Assembly (NCBI RefSeq): GCF_009729415.1
Contig: NZ_MPKW01000033.1
Location: 62,001-126,000, forward strand
Direction of reading: 5' to 3'
DNA length: 64,000 nt
Source: Mycolicibacterium sp. CBMA 234
Lineage (GTDB): Bacteria > Actinomycetota > Actinomycetes > Mycobacteriales > Mycobacteriaceae
Shown: one piece after another, positions 51,436 to 60,792 of the stretch
How the letters are laid out: every line of letters starts with the position of its first letter
Position numbering within the stretch: position 1 is the first letter of the stretch
The notes under the pieces: model-generated
The model's database searches: none
What the model was told of the DNA's origin: nothing
What the model saw: only the letters and a program-made list of their open reading frames with translations
Program-made: the position numbers and the translations under genes

Positions 51436-51508
51436 AGTCCAAATGTTGGGAGCAAAGTCGCCGCTGCGTCAATACGACGGTCTTGGGTGCTGTTCTCGCG
51501 GTGAGATT

Positions 51509-52948
51509 TCATCTGCCCGAGGCAGATTGAGGTGCCGCTGCCTTGCTGTGGCCCATGCTCAGCCGCCCCGGTGTGGCGCGAAGTTCGGAGTGCGTTTCGG
51601 CGGCAGCCTTCGATGGCAGCGACTTTTCAACCCGTGACGTTGTTCGCGGTGTCCGTGTCGGCTTCTTCGGCTCAGCGACCCCCACGTCGGCTGTCGGTAC
51701 TCCACTGCCGGTCTGAGCGGCGGTCTTTGGACCCTTGTCGCGGACGGCGGGGTTCGCGGCAGAGGTGGTGCTCTTCACCCGCGGAACTGGCACAGCGGCG
51801 GCGACCGCTGGCGTCTTTGCAGGGTCCGTCGACGACCGCGGACCGCCGTGGATGACGTCATTGAGTGCTTGAGAGATTCCTTGGCCGGTAGCGGCTGCGA
51901 GATCACGCGCGAGTTTGACGGGGTTGATCGGCGGAAAGAGCCCGGCCGGCGTCGGCTGGCCGTAGGGGGCCTCGCGGTTATAGCCGGTTTCGATCAATAC
52001 CCGCAGCACCGGTTGAATCAGGTCCACCACCGGAGTGATCGCGAACGAGGTGCCGGTGAATGCGCCCAGATCCCGAAGCGGTTGCAGAAGCGGCAAGTTG
52101 CTTGTGGGAATGGTGATGTAGGTCGTGTCGCCGTAGGTTTGCCGGTTCGCCGAATCGTTGAGCATCGATTGAAACTGGTCCTCGGTGTACCCGTCAGGCC
52201 CCGTCCGCGTTGTCGGTATCCCCAGGCGTTGCGCCATGGGAACACCCGTCAGGTCGGTGCCGTGGATGTACAGGATGCCCATAAAGGCGTTCGCCGTTGC
52301 CAGCAGGTTGATCGGATATGCGGGGAAGTCAGCGAAACCGTCGTACTGCATGGCGACATCGAGGGTTGAGTACCCGGTGTCACTGCGGGTCGGATCGCCG
52401 CCGGTGATACCGAGTCCGGGAACCGACAGCCCGGGGAATCGCGCCAACAAACCCCCGTTCGGACGATATTCGTTGTCCGAGAGCACGAACTGAACCTGGC
52501 CCGCCGGCGGGGCGGACGGATCAGCGGCCAACTTTGCCTTCAACAGTGCCGCGACCATGGCCCCTTGAGAGCTACCCGTGATCACAATGTCGCCGGTGGG
52601 ATTGGCTTCGATTGCGTGCTGGAACGCTGCGGTCAACGAAACTGAGCCTTGGGCGACCGAATCATCGAGGGTCATCTTCCCCGCGAGTGGGAACAGCTGC
52701 GCAGGGTAGATCACTGGGACGACGTCGCATGGGGCGTTCTGGCAGACGGTAAACGGAAAATAGAGACGTTCGAGATTTGGGATGTAGGCCGGGACTTGAG
52801 TCGGGTCAGGCATCCCGGTGCCGCCCACGACGAGGGCTGTCGGCGCTGCGAGGGCCATCCCTGGGGTCAGTATTTCTGTCCCGCCGAGCAGCGCCACACC
52901 GGCAACTGCGGAAATGGCGACGGCCGATGGCCACTCCACGCGACGCAT
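51509..52948 (-). CDS. Secreted PE-PPE-domain serine hydrolase
   Basis: 479 aa. Residues 1-35 are a signal peptide (RRVEWPSAVAISAVAGVALLGG, then ALAAPTA). Residues about 38-290 are the PE-PPE alpha/beta-hydrolase domain with the nucleophile S127 in GSSQGA. There is no PE or PPE N-terminus, so it is a stand-alone hydrolase, as seen in fast growers. The last 120 residues are Pro/Ala/Lys/Thr-rich and disordered, possibly wall-spanning. Family members act as esterases on lipids. A purine-rich AAAGGG lies before the ATG. Confidence 0.9.
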   Translation of the reverse strand: MRRVEWPSAVAISAVAGVALLGGTEILTPGMALAAPTALVVGGTGMPDPTQVPAYIPNLERLYFPFTVCQNAPCDVVPVIYPAQLFPLAGKMTLDDSVAQGSVSLTAAFQHAIEANPTGDIVITGSSQGAMVAALLKAKLAADPSAPPAGQVQFVLSDNEYRPNGGLLARFPGLSVPGLGITGGDPTRSDTGYSTLDVAMQYDGFADFPAYPINLLATANAFMGILYIHGTDLTGVPMAQRLGIPTTRTGPDGYTEDQFQSMLNDSANRQTYGDTTYITIPTSNLPLLQPLRDLGAFTGTSFAITPVVDLIQPVLRVLIETGYNREAPYGQPTPAGLFPPINPVKLARDLAAATGQGISQALNDVIHGGPRSSTDPAKTPAVAAAVPVPRVKSTTSAANPAVRDKGPKTAAQTGSGVPTADVGVAEPKKPTRTPRTTSRVEKSLPSKAAAETHSELRATPGRLSMGHSKAAAPQSASGR

Positions 52949-53055
52949 GTGTATTGCCCTTTCGTTCGGGCCCTTACGTGCCCACGGATGCGATCAGGGC
53001 GATTCTGCAGAAGCCCGAGCTCTCATCGCTTGACTCTGCGCGCCAGATATTTGAC

Positions 53056-54321
53056 CTATGGCGCCTGCCCGAACAGCCGACGCAGCAGCAGCGCCACCTC
53101 CACGTCGAGCCGATCGTCGGCAATGGGTCGGCCGCGGCGTTGCTCGGCACGACCGACGCGATACCGCACCGAATTGAAGTGCAGGTGCAACTCAGCGGCG
53201 GCGGCGGTGAAGCTCGATCCGGTACGCAGAAATACGCTCAAGGTCTCGCGAAGCCGGCTGTCGCTGTCGGTGTCGTCGGCGAGCGGGCCGAGTATCTCCC
53301 CGATCCACTTGTGCACCGATTCGGGCTTATCCCTGAGCATCGCCGCGAGCAGGATCCCCGGTTGATCGGCCGGGGTGAACTTGTCGTCTGGTGAATCGGA
53401 AGCGAGAGCGACCGTATACGCGTCGGCGGCCTGTTCATGGGATCGGCGAAAGCCGGCTGCTCCGGGCAGGGGTGTGCCGGCTGCGATGTGCGGTGCTGTC
53501 GGTTCAGTTCGGACGAACTCACCGAGGCGTCCCAATGCGGTCGGACCAGCATGCGCCGCCAGCGGAATCCATGCCCATCCGGTCGAGCGGTCTGCCGAGA
53601 TGAACAGCGGGTTCTCTTGTGCCCCCAGCGATTCCGCGGCACGATGTACAAATCGCTCAAGCGTGGCAAGTTCGTCGTTGTTGCCGGATTCAGCTGTCCA
53701 CAGCACCACCGCAAGGTGCGTTCGCCGCAGCGGGTATCCGATCGAGGTAGACATCAGGTCGACGTCGACGTCGCCGGCCTCGAGGAGTTCCCGAACACGC
53801 AAGGCGCGCAGACTGTTTCGTTTGTCCTGCCAACGGTCGTGCTCTTCTTGATACGCGGCGATCGCCTGCTGAGTGACCCAGTCGATGTATCGGAAGGACA
53901 GCTCGGTCATCAGCTCAAAAGTGTCCAGTTGCAGTTGAATTTCCAGTCCGGAGGCGCGGACCGCATCCAGCATGATTCCCAGGACCGTCTGGTGGCCAAG
54001 CCGATAGGCCCGAATCAATGCCGTCGAGGCCACTTCCCGCTGAGCCAACCTGCGCGCGTATTCCATGGCCGCAGTGGGCGGCTCGAGACTCTCCAGAGGG
54101 ATGTTGTTGCGAAGTGCGGCGAAGAAGGTGTCGATGTTGGCGGCGGTGTTGTCGCGCAGCAGTTGCAATAGCTGGGTGTCACCACGCAGCTCCGAAACAT
54201 CACGCAGGAGAACCTGCTGGGTCGCCTGAGTGACTGCGCCCAACTGATCGCCGAGGCGCGCGATGATGGCGGCTGCGGCCTCGGCAACGCGCTCGGTGTA
54301 ATCACGATTTTGTGCCGCCAT
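53056..54321 (-). CDS. PucR/CdaR-type transcriptional regulator
   Basis: 421 aa. A helical N-terminal sensor (RsbRD-like; LIRAYRLGHQTVLGIML, ELSFRYIDWVTQQAIAAY) is followed by a GGDEF-like middle part. The C-terminal PucR helix-turn-helix is RETLSVFLRTGSSFTAAAAELHLHFNSVRYRVGRAEQ. Mycobacterial members often neighbour desaturases or acyl-lipid genes. It is divergent from the desaturase fusion (179-base gap) and probably controls it. Confidence 0.9.
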   Translation of the reverse strand: MAAQNRDYTERVAEAAAAIIARLGDQLGAVTQATQQVLLRDVSELRGDTQLLQLLRDNTAANIDTFFAALRNNIPLESLEPPTAAMEYARRLAQREVASTALIRAYRLGHQTVLGIMLDAVRASGLEIQLQLDTFELMTELSFRYIDWVTQQAIAAYQEEHDRWQDKRNSLRALRVRELLEAGDVDVDLMSTSIGYPLRRTHLAVVLWTAESGNNDELATLERFVHRAAESLGAQENPLFISADRSTGWAWIPLAAHAGPTALGRLGEFVRTEPTAPHIAAGTPLPGAAGFRRSHEQAADAYTVALASDSPDDKFTPADQPGILLAAMLRDKPESVHKWIGEILGPLADDTDSDSRLRETLSVFLRTGSSFTAAAAELHLHFNSVRYRVGRAEQRRGRPIADDRLDVEVALLLRRLFGQAP

Positions 54322-54500
54322 GACTAGAAACCCTAGCTGGGCGATGCTTGTCGCACGGGCAGATTTGTATGCCCGCTACAACGCTCGTCGGTGAGTTGGT
54401 CAGCTCGCTACATCGTCCGGGGACGGAAACCGCCATACCTTTCTTCCAGGCGCCGGCAAACGAGCTGAGCTGGGGCCACCCGATCGAAATGGAGCCCCGG

Positions 54501-56522
54501 ATGTCGACCGTCAATTCCATCGATGGCCCCGTGCAGGAGCGCGCCGGACGCCATCCTCTCCCGGACCCCGGCGCGCCGGTCCCGCCACTGGCATGGCCGA
54601 CCGTAGGTCTTTTCACCGCCTCGCTCGTCGCGTTCGTCGTATCGACGATCGGCTATGTGCAGGGCTGGCTGCCGGCCTGGGTGACCATTCCGGTCAACGC
54701 GGCCGTCACCTTCACGATGTTCACGGTGCTGCACGACGCCATCCACTATGCGATCAGCACGGTGAGGTGGGTGAACGGCCTGTTCGGTCGGTTGGCCATG
54801 CCACTGGTCGTGCCGATCCTGTCGTTCCCGTCCTACGCGTTCATCCACATTGAGCATCATCGGCATTCCAACGACGACGAGAACGACCCCGACGCCTGGG
54901 CCTCGCATACCCCGACCTGGCAGGCGCCGGCACGCTGGGCACTGGCCGAGCTGTTCTACGGGAACTACCTCATCCGCAAAATTCGTACCCGGCCGAAGGC
55001 CGAGGTCGCTGAGACACTCTTTGCGTTCACACTGAGCGCGGTCGGACTCCTTGTGGCGGTCCTGACCGGTCACCTTTGGACCCTCGCCGTGGTGTTCCTC
55101 ATCCCGCAGCGCATCGGAATCATGTTCTTGGCGTGGTGGTTCGACTGGATGCCGCATCACGGGCTCGAGGCCACGCAGCGCAGCAACCGGTACCAGGCCA
55201 CGCGCGCCCGCGTCGGGATGGAGTGGCTGCTCACCCCGCTGATGCTGTCGCAGAACTACCACCTTGTACACCACCTGCACCCGTCCGTGCCGTTCTACCG
55301 CTACGTCAAGACCTGGCGGCGCAACGAAGAGGCTTACCTCGAGCGCGACGCCGCAATCTCCACTGTCTTTGGCCAACAACTGAATTCAGCAGAATTCCGG
55401 CAATGGAAAGAGCTCAACAGCAAGCTCGGGCGACTGGTTCCGGTGCACATGCCGGCCAGGTCGAGTGCGACTCACGCAGTGCTGCACCGCATTCCGGTGG
55501 CGTCAGTCGACCCGATCACCGAGGACAGCACCATGGTGACGTTCGCCGTGCCGGAAGCGCTGCTGGACGAATTCCGGTTCGAACCTGGACAGCACGTGAC
55601 GGTATGCACCAGCCTGGGCGGCGAGGACGTACGACGCAATTACTCCATCTGCGCGCCGGCCACGCGTGCCCAACTGCGAATCGCGGTGAAACACATTCCG
55701 GGCGGAGCATTTTCAGGCTTCGTCGCCAATGAGCTCAAGGCCGGCGACGTGCTCGAATTGATGACCCCGACCGGCAGGTTCGGCACCTCACTGGACCCGC
55801 TGGCGCGAAAGCATTACGTGGGTTTGGCTGTCGGCAGCGGGATCACGCCGGTCCTCTCGATCCTGGAAACAGTTCTGGCGGTCGAAGCTGAAAGCCGCTT
55901 CACACTGATCTACGGCAACCGCACCAAAGAATCGTCGATGTTTCGGCACGATCTGGACCGTCTCGAAGCCCGCCACGCGGACCGTCTCGAAATCCTGCAC
56001 GTGATGTCGTCAGACCCACTGCATACTCCCGAACTGCGCGGGCGGATCGACGCGGAAAAGCTTGACCGATGGCTGAACACCTTCCTGCAACCCAGCACCG
56101 TCGACGAATGGTTCCTGTGTGGGCCGATGAGCATGTCGACCACCGCGCGTGACACGTTGCTCAAGCATGGCGTGGACGCCGAGCGGATCCACTTCGAGCT
56201 GTTCACCGGTTACCCCAAAACCGAGTCAGCAGTTGGCAACTACGCCCCCGCCGCACTGACGTTCCGGTTGTCCGGTGAAGAACAAACCATCGATCTGGCG
56301 GCCGGCGACTCGATTCTCGAAGGCGCATTGCAAGTACGCAGCGATACGCCCTACGCGTGCATGGGTGGTGCCTGCGGGACCTGCCGGGCCAAGTTGCTCA
56401 CCGGCACCGTGGAGATGGATCAGAATTTCGCGCTCGGACAGGCTGAATTGGACGCCGGCTACGTGCTCACGTGCCAATCGCACCCGACGAGCCCGGCTGT
56501 ATCCGTCGACTACGACGCTTAG
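54501..56522 (+). CDS. Fatty acid desaturase fused to ferredoxin reductase and 2Fe-2S domain
   Basis: 673 aa with three modules. Residues 30-300 are a membrane fatty-acid desaturase/hydroxylase with His boxes H78-DAI-H82, H116-x2-HH-x-H122 and H254-LVHHLH, and about four helices. Residues about 325-570 are an FAD/NAD(P)H reductase with the flavin motif R379-NYS and GSGITP. Residues about 585-673 are a plant-type ferredoxin with C620, C625, C628 and C658. This is a complete electron chain in one chain, whereas DesA3 of M. tuberculosis needs the separate protein Rv3230c. GGAG precedes the ATG at 54501; the frame extends to 54348 without homology. Confidence 0.92.
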   Translation: MSTVNSIDGPVQERAGRHPLPDPGAPVPPLAWPTVGLFTASLVAFVVSTIGYVQGWLPAWVTIPVNAAVTFTMFTVLHDAIHYAISTVRWVNGLFGRLAMPLVVPILSFPSYAFIHIEHHRHSNDDENDPDAWASHTPTWQAPARWALAELFYGNYLIRKIRTRPKAEVAETLFAFTLSAVGLLVAVLTGHLWTLAVVFLIPQRIGIMFLAWWFDWMPHHGLEATQRSNRYQATRARVGMEWLLTPLMLSQNYHLVHHLHPSVPFYRYVKTWRRNEEAYLERDAAISTVFGQQLNSAEFRQWKELNSKLGRLVPVHMPARSSATHAVLHRIPVASVDPITEDSTMVTFAVPEALLDEFRFEPGQHVTVCTSLGGEDVRRNYSICAPATRAQLRIAVKHIPGGAFSGFVANELKAGDVLELMTPTGRFGTSLDPLARKHYVGLAVGSGITPVLSILETVLAVEAESRFTLIYGNRTKESSMFRHDLDRLEARHADRLEILHVMSSDPLHTPELRGRIDAEKLDRWLNTFLQPSTVDEWFLCGPMSMSTTARDTLLKHGVDAERIHFELFTGYPKTESAVGNYAPAALTFRLSGEEQTIDLAAGDSILEGALQVRSDTPYACMGGACGTCRAKLLTGTVEMDQNFALGQAELDAGYVLTCQSHPTSPAVSVDYDA

Positions 56523-56586
56523 GAGTCACGATGACATCGAACCCACTCGAAACGAGGGCGGCGTACGACGGCCGACCGCGGATCGG

Positions 56587-57312
56587 TCAATGTCCGGTCG
56601 TGGCCGCGACGTGTCGTGCCCAGCGTGATCCGTCCCACCAGCGGGACTCGTATCGCCCGGTCGGGTCGGAGCGCCGGCGCCGCGATGCCGTCCGTACCTC
56701 GCTCATGCGGACAAAGACCGGCTCGCAGTTGTTGTTCGGTGATGCGTCGTCCAGTGACATGCCGTCGCGCAGCCGGAATGCGCCCTGCAGATTGAACTTG
56801 CACTGCCGCTTCATCACCTCGATCCCCTGTACGGAGAGCGAACCACTGACCGCGCAGCTCCCGGCTCGGACTTCGGTCAGCCGGGACTGCTTGACCGCCG
56901 CGATCAGCCCGGAGATGGTCAAGACGATCTCCAGCTCCATCTCAATGGTGGCGAGCCGAGTGCCGTCGAGGTACACCACGATGCTCGGATTCTGACTGGA
57001 CTCAATCCTGTGTGTCACGAGGGCCACCAGCTCCGTGGCGTCTGAATCGTCGTGGGTGCTGCGGGCGGCCTTCGTGAGCGGGTCGTATTTTGCCCATCCC
57101 GCGGCGACGACGTCAGTCAGGTTCATCGACATGAATCCGCTTGTTGCATCGGCGAGTTCGTGCCAGGCGGTGTCGACGAGATCCAGTGGAACGCGGCCGA
57201 CGGTGGTGCCGCTCTGGCGTAGTAACTGCGTCAGAGCGTCCACGGGTTGACCGGGGCTGCCATCGAAGAACACGTCCCGCACGGTTGCGGTGTAGTGGAG
57301 AAACGTCGTCAT
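56587..57312 (-). CDS. DUF2510-containing protein of unknown function
   Basis: 241 aa. Residues 1-190 form a conserved-looking but unrecognised globular part with a beta-rich pattern (SIVVYLDGTRLATIEMELEIVLTI). The C-terminal 25 residues are a DUF2510 motif (DPTGRYESRWWDGSRWARHV), common in actinobacterial surface and regulatory proteins. No signal peptide or transmembrane helix. The ATG has GAGGTG 7 bases upstream. A palindrome similar to that before the LuxR gene lies 63-80 bases upstream. Confidence 0.8.
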   Translation of the reverse strand: MTTFLHYTATVRDVFFDGSPGQPVDALTQLLRQSGTTVGRVPLDLVDTAWHELADATSGFMSMNLTDVVAAGWAKYDPLTKAARSTHDDSDATELVALVTHRIESSQNPSIVVYLDGTRLATIEMELEIVLTISGLIAAVKQSRLTEVRAGSCAVSGSLSVQGIEVMKRQCKFNLQGAFRLRDGMSLDDASPNNNCEPVFVRMSEVRTASRRRRSDPTGRYESRWWDGSRWARHVAATTGH

Positions 57313-57374
57313 GGTTCACCTCGCTGATGGTTCGGGCGCAGAGCCAGCATCGCGCAGTCCGCGTCGGCCGGTCG

Positions 57375-57392
57375 CGAGTAGTCCGCTACTCG
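57375..57392 (-). promoter_or_regulatory. Palindrome, possible LuxR-type box
   Basis: CGAGTAGTCCGCTACTCG has perfect 7-bp arms around TCCG and is followed by AATT. The palindrome at 60767-60780, before the LAL regulator gene, shares GTAG-N4-CTAC-YCGAAT. A half-site (CGGCTACTCG) recurs at 57473-57482. The site is upstream of the DUF2510 gene. Confidence 0.5.
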
Positions 57393-57975
57393 AATTCACC
57401 GCGGCCGCACGGTCTCACCGATACGGCACAGCTCGCACGTCCCGCGGCGGCGAGCCGAAAAATCCGCGTATTCGGCTACTCGTGCCCCAGAACATGACCT
57501 GCACTGACACTGATGCGGAAATGAACGCGCGATCCGGAAGGTCTGACAATGGCACGAGAACCACAAACCCCGGCAGCACAGCAGATTTCGCGCCGCTTGT
57601 CGGCATGGCCCGGTTCTGCGACCTGGCTGGTCCTACAGCGCGACGTCGAGCCGCTGTCGTCGGCGTCGTCGCTGCCGAAATGGGGAATGCTGGTGAACCG
57701 GGCGTCCCAACCGCAAAACACAACGGTCGCGGTCTCGCGGCTGGTGTCGACCGCATACATCACGGTGTGCGAATCAGACGCTGGACCGACACCGCCGCCC
57801 ACCAGGGCATAACCACCAGGATGAACGCGCCCCGGTCCTACCAGCGCTGCTACAGGTGTGGCGGCATCGACTCGACCACGGCGGCCGCTGAACCACCGGT
57901 CGAATCGATGCCCCATGCCGTGAGTCGGTGGCGCGGGCTGGTGCGGTTGTTCATGTCCTATCGCTCGCCTAAGAA
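57393..57975. other. Stretch without a convincing gene
   Basis: About 580 bases between the DUF2510 promoter and the end of the LAL regulator gene. Several open frames cross it on both strands, but their products are Arg/Pro/Ser-rich shadows without domain, good start or ribosome-binding site. A minus frame (about 57476-57800) contains a somewhat protein-like stretch (VMYAVDTSRETATVVFCGWD) and might be a decayed gene end. Otherwise nothing is seen. Confidence 0.4.
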
Positions 57976-60666
57976 TCAGCGATTCGCGGAGCCTCGGCGG
58001 ATCAACCCGGCGAGTTCCTCTCGGTCCGAGATGTCGAGCTTGACGCAAGCCCGATACAGGTGGCCTTCCACCGTCCGCACCGACACGGTCAGCCGGTCGG
58101 CGATATCGCGGTTGCTCAGCCCCGCCGCAACCAGATTGGCGATCTCCCGTTCGCGCACCGTCAAGGGCAACGGGTGAGTCGCCAATTCGAGCGCCGGCGT
58201 CCGCACACCTCCGCACTGAGCGGCCAGCCGGTTCGCCACCACGGCAGCCTCGGTGCTGCGTCGCCGATCACCGCCCGCCGCAAAGCCCGCCGACGCCTGT
58301 GCCGCCGCATCAAGCGCCGACAAATTCGCACCGAGCTGCTCGAATTGCTCTGCGGTGGCGAACAATCCGGCATTGTCGCGATCGCCAATCGCCCGAGCAT
58401 GCGCAACAATCGCTGAAGCGAGGCGGCCACCGACGCCGGCGGCGACCTCGATCAGCCGGTCTGCGACGCTCTGGTCGCCGAACCGCACTGCATCGTGCAG
58501 CGCCAGCATGGAGACCGCACACTGGCCGGAGCTATCGGCCAACCGAGCCGCATCCAATGCCAGTTCGATTGCGGCGCTGACGTTTCCTTCGGCCGCGGCG
58601 AGCCACGACTCGGCAATTCTGAGCTGCGGGCCGAACACCGCGACGTGTCGGCCGGAGCGCACTTTCAGCTCGGCGACCATCTTGGCCCCGGGCTGCGCCT
58701 GACCCAACGCGCAATAGGACTGTGCCAGCAGCAGCCGTGCCGGGAAGCTCCACGACGCCGCCGACTCCGCGGTCAGTGCCGCTACCGTCTGCTCCATTCG
58801 CGAGACGGTCCCGATGAAGTCACCACGGGCCAATCCGATGGTGCCGGCCAGCACATTGGCCATCCCCCACGCGAGATACTGACCCGACGAGGTGATCCGC
58901 ATCATGTCGGCGGACCGGCTGCTCGCCGCGTCGAATTCACCCGCGAGCACCAATGCACGCACCTCGCCGAACGCAGTGAGATACCGCAGCAACCCGTCGA
59001 CCTTCGCGCTGGCCACGCGACCGCGGCGAGACAACACCAGCACCTCGTCGCTGCGGCCCATCAACGCCAGCGCGAGGGCACCGCCAAATGCCGCCCACTG
59101 CATCGCGATCGGGTGGGCCATCGGGTCGGCCAACACCCGGTCGGCCATCTCCACGGCCTCCGGCAGCCGGTTCTCGAAGGTCAGCGTCGCCGACGCCGCT
59201 CCGTCGACGATCGGCAGCAGCTCGGGCGACGTGATCCGTTCACGGAGCAACGCGAGCACTTCGTCGGCACCCTCCGCGTCACCCATCGACCAATGCAGGT
59301 TCGCGATACGTGCCCAACCCCACCGCAGCAGCTCAAGTTCGGCCATCTCTTCGGGGTCGAACGCGGTCAGCGTCTCCTCGGCCTCGGTCGCCTTGCCCTG
59401 CCACAACAGCGAACGCGCCAGCAACTCGCCGGCCTCCAGACCGCCGCCTCGATTGGCAGCCGCGCGAGCCAGCCGCTCACCCAACGTCACGTTCGTCAGG
59501 GCGATCGCCTCTCGCGCCGCCGTGATGAGCAAGTCCAGTTCAGGAGCCTCGTCACTGTCCAGGGTCAGCTCCGCCAGCCGGATCCGATGCGCCGAGCTAC
59601 TCAGCGGACGGTCCCGCATCGCGCGAACAAGCTCACCCCGCAATCGGCGCCCCGCCGCCATCCCCAGCCGCCGACGGATCACCTCACCGAACAACGGGTG
59701 GGTGAACCGCACGTCGATGCCGCCTGGCTCCTCGCCGACCCGCACCAGGCCGCGGTTCTCCGCTTCTTCCACCACGTCCGAACCGACGATCACGGCCAGC
59801 GTGTCCAGATCGAGTGGTTCGCAGAAGGTCAACAAACGCAGTGCGTGCAGCACTTCGTCCGGCAATTGGTCGACGCGGGAATCCAGCAGCGACGCCAACT
59901 CGGAAGTGACGGCCGCCCGACCCCGCAGCTGCCACACTCCCCGAACCTGCCGCAAGGTGCCCGCCTCAAGCGCCCCCTCCACGAGATGGCGGACGAACAG
60001 TGCATTCCCGCCCGAGGCCTGCCACATCAACTCGGCAGAAAGGCCCTCGACCTGGCCGCCCAGCGCCTCCTCAATGAGCCGAACACACTGCTGCTGACTG
60101 AACGGCATCAGATGGAGCCGTTGCAAATACCGGTCCTTCCACAACGACGTGATCGCGTCGGGCACCGGCGCACCAGCCCGGACAGTGGCCACGATGCGCA
60201 CCGAACCGTCCAACGCCAGCTGGTGCAGCAGAGTTGCCGACAGCTGATCCAACAAGTGCGCGTCGTCCACGCCGATCACCGAATGGCCTTCGGCCAGAAT
60301 CGTTTCGCGTGCAGCGGACAGGAACGCCACCGGGTCGCGCGATGTCGCGCTTCGCACCAGATGCGCAAAAACCCCGAGCGGAATGCCACGCGCCGACTCA
60401 GTCGCCGCGACCCAGTGCGCCCGTACCGGCAGCGACTGTGTCACAAGCCGAGCGAGCGTCGTCTTGCCTACACCAGCGTCACCGATGAGGACGATGCCGC
60501 AATCGCCAGATTCGCCGAGCAAAGCTCTGCGAATCAGTGAATATTCGTGATCGCGTTGGACAACCGGCCAGTTCTGGGCCACAGCCTCGAATCCTACCGA
60601 CCAAATTTTGCATCCGCAGCTGTTATGACCTGCGAAATCGACGTTTCCGACGGTTGTGTCGGGCAT
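57976..60666 (-). CDS. LAL-family LuxR regulator (ATPase + TPR-like + HTH)
   Basis: 896 aa. Residues 36-200 are an AAA/STAND ATPase with Walker A GDAGVGKTT (62-70) and Walker B SVIGVDDAHLL (129-139). Residues 400-820 are TPR-like helical repeats. Residues about 835-896 are a LuxR helix-turn-helix (LTVREREIANLVAAGLSNRDIADRL, SVRTVEGHLYRACVKL). The family is MalT-like: large inducer-dependent activators. A GTG at 60597 (VGFEAVAQNWP) is an alternative start. The palindrome at 60767 is a candidate autoregulatory box. Confidence 0.92.
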   Translation of the reverse strand: MPDTTVGNVDFAGHNSCGCKIWSVGFEAVAQNWPVVQRDHEYSLIRRALLGESGDCGIVLIGDAGVGKTTLARLVTQSLPVRAHWVAATESARGIPLGVFAHLVRSATSRDPVAFLSAARETILAEGHSVIGVDDAHLLDQLSATLLHQLALDGSVRIVATVRAGAPVPDAITSLWKDRYLQRLHLMPFSQQQCVRLIEEALGGQVEGLSAELMWQASGGNALFVRHLVEGALEAGTLRQVRGVWQLRGRAAVTSELASLLDSRVDQLPDEVLHALRLLTFCEPLDLDTLAVIVGSDVVEEAENRGLVRVGEEPGGIDVRFTHPLFGEVIRRRLGMAAGRRLRGELVRAMRDRPLSSSAHRIRLAELTLDSDEAPELDLLITAAREAIALTNVTLGERLARAAANRGGGLEAGELLARSLLWQGKATEAEETLTAFDPEEMAELELLRWGWARIANLHWSMGDAEGADEVLALLRERITSPELLPIVDGAASATLTFENRLPEAVEMADRVLADPMAHPIAMQWAAFGGALALALMGRSDEVLVLSRRGRVASAKVDGLLRYLTAFGEVRALVLAGEFDAASSRSADMMRITSSGQYLAWGMANVLAGTIGLARGDFIGTVSRMEQTVAALTAESAASWSFPARLLLAQSYCALGQAQPGAKMVAELKVRSGRHVAVFGPQLRIAESWLAAAEGNVSAAIELALDAARLADSSGQCAVSMLALHDAVRFGDQSVADRLIEVAAGVGGRLASAIVAHARAIGDRDNAGLFATAEQFEQLGANLSALDAAAQASAGFAAGGDRRRSTEAAVVANRLAAQCGGVRTPALELATHPLPLTVREREIANLVAAGLSNRDIADRLTVSVRTVEGHLYRACVKLDISDREELAGLIRRGSANR

Positions 60667-60766
60667 CGGAGCAGACGCACAATCGGGTCACCCCAGGCAG
60701 AGCCGGTCTCGGCCCATCTCGTCATGACTGTGTTTGCTGGCAATTGTCACTCCTGTCACGGGTGCA

Positions 60767-60780
60767 GGTAGTCGACTACC
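60767..60780 (-). promoter_or_regulatory. Palindrome before the LAL regulator gene
   Basis: GGTAGTCGACTACC is a perfect 14-bp palindrome followed by CGAATC. It lies 101 bases upstream of the regulator's start and shares its outer halves and right flank with the site at 57375-57392. Confidence 0.5.
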
Positions 60781-60792
60781 CGAATCGCGGGA

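Noticed and set aside
54348-54500. Longer start of the desaturase fusion (51 extra residues)
   Set aside because: No homology in this part and no ribosome-binding site, whereas ATG 54501 has GGAG at good spacing.
57476-58216. Minus frame of 246 aa ending in the DUF2510-LAL gap
   Set aside because: Its first part overlaps the conserved LuxR domain in another frame, and the rest has no recognisable homology or good start.
58495-60540. Long plus-strand frame (681 aa) opposite the LAL regulator
   Set aside because: His/Arg/Gln-rich shadow of a high-GC gene; no domain, and the minus frame has Walker and LuxR motifs throughout.
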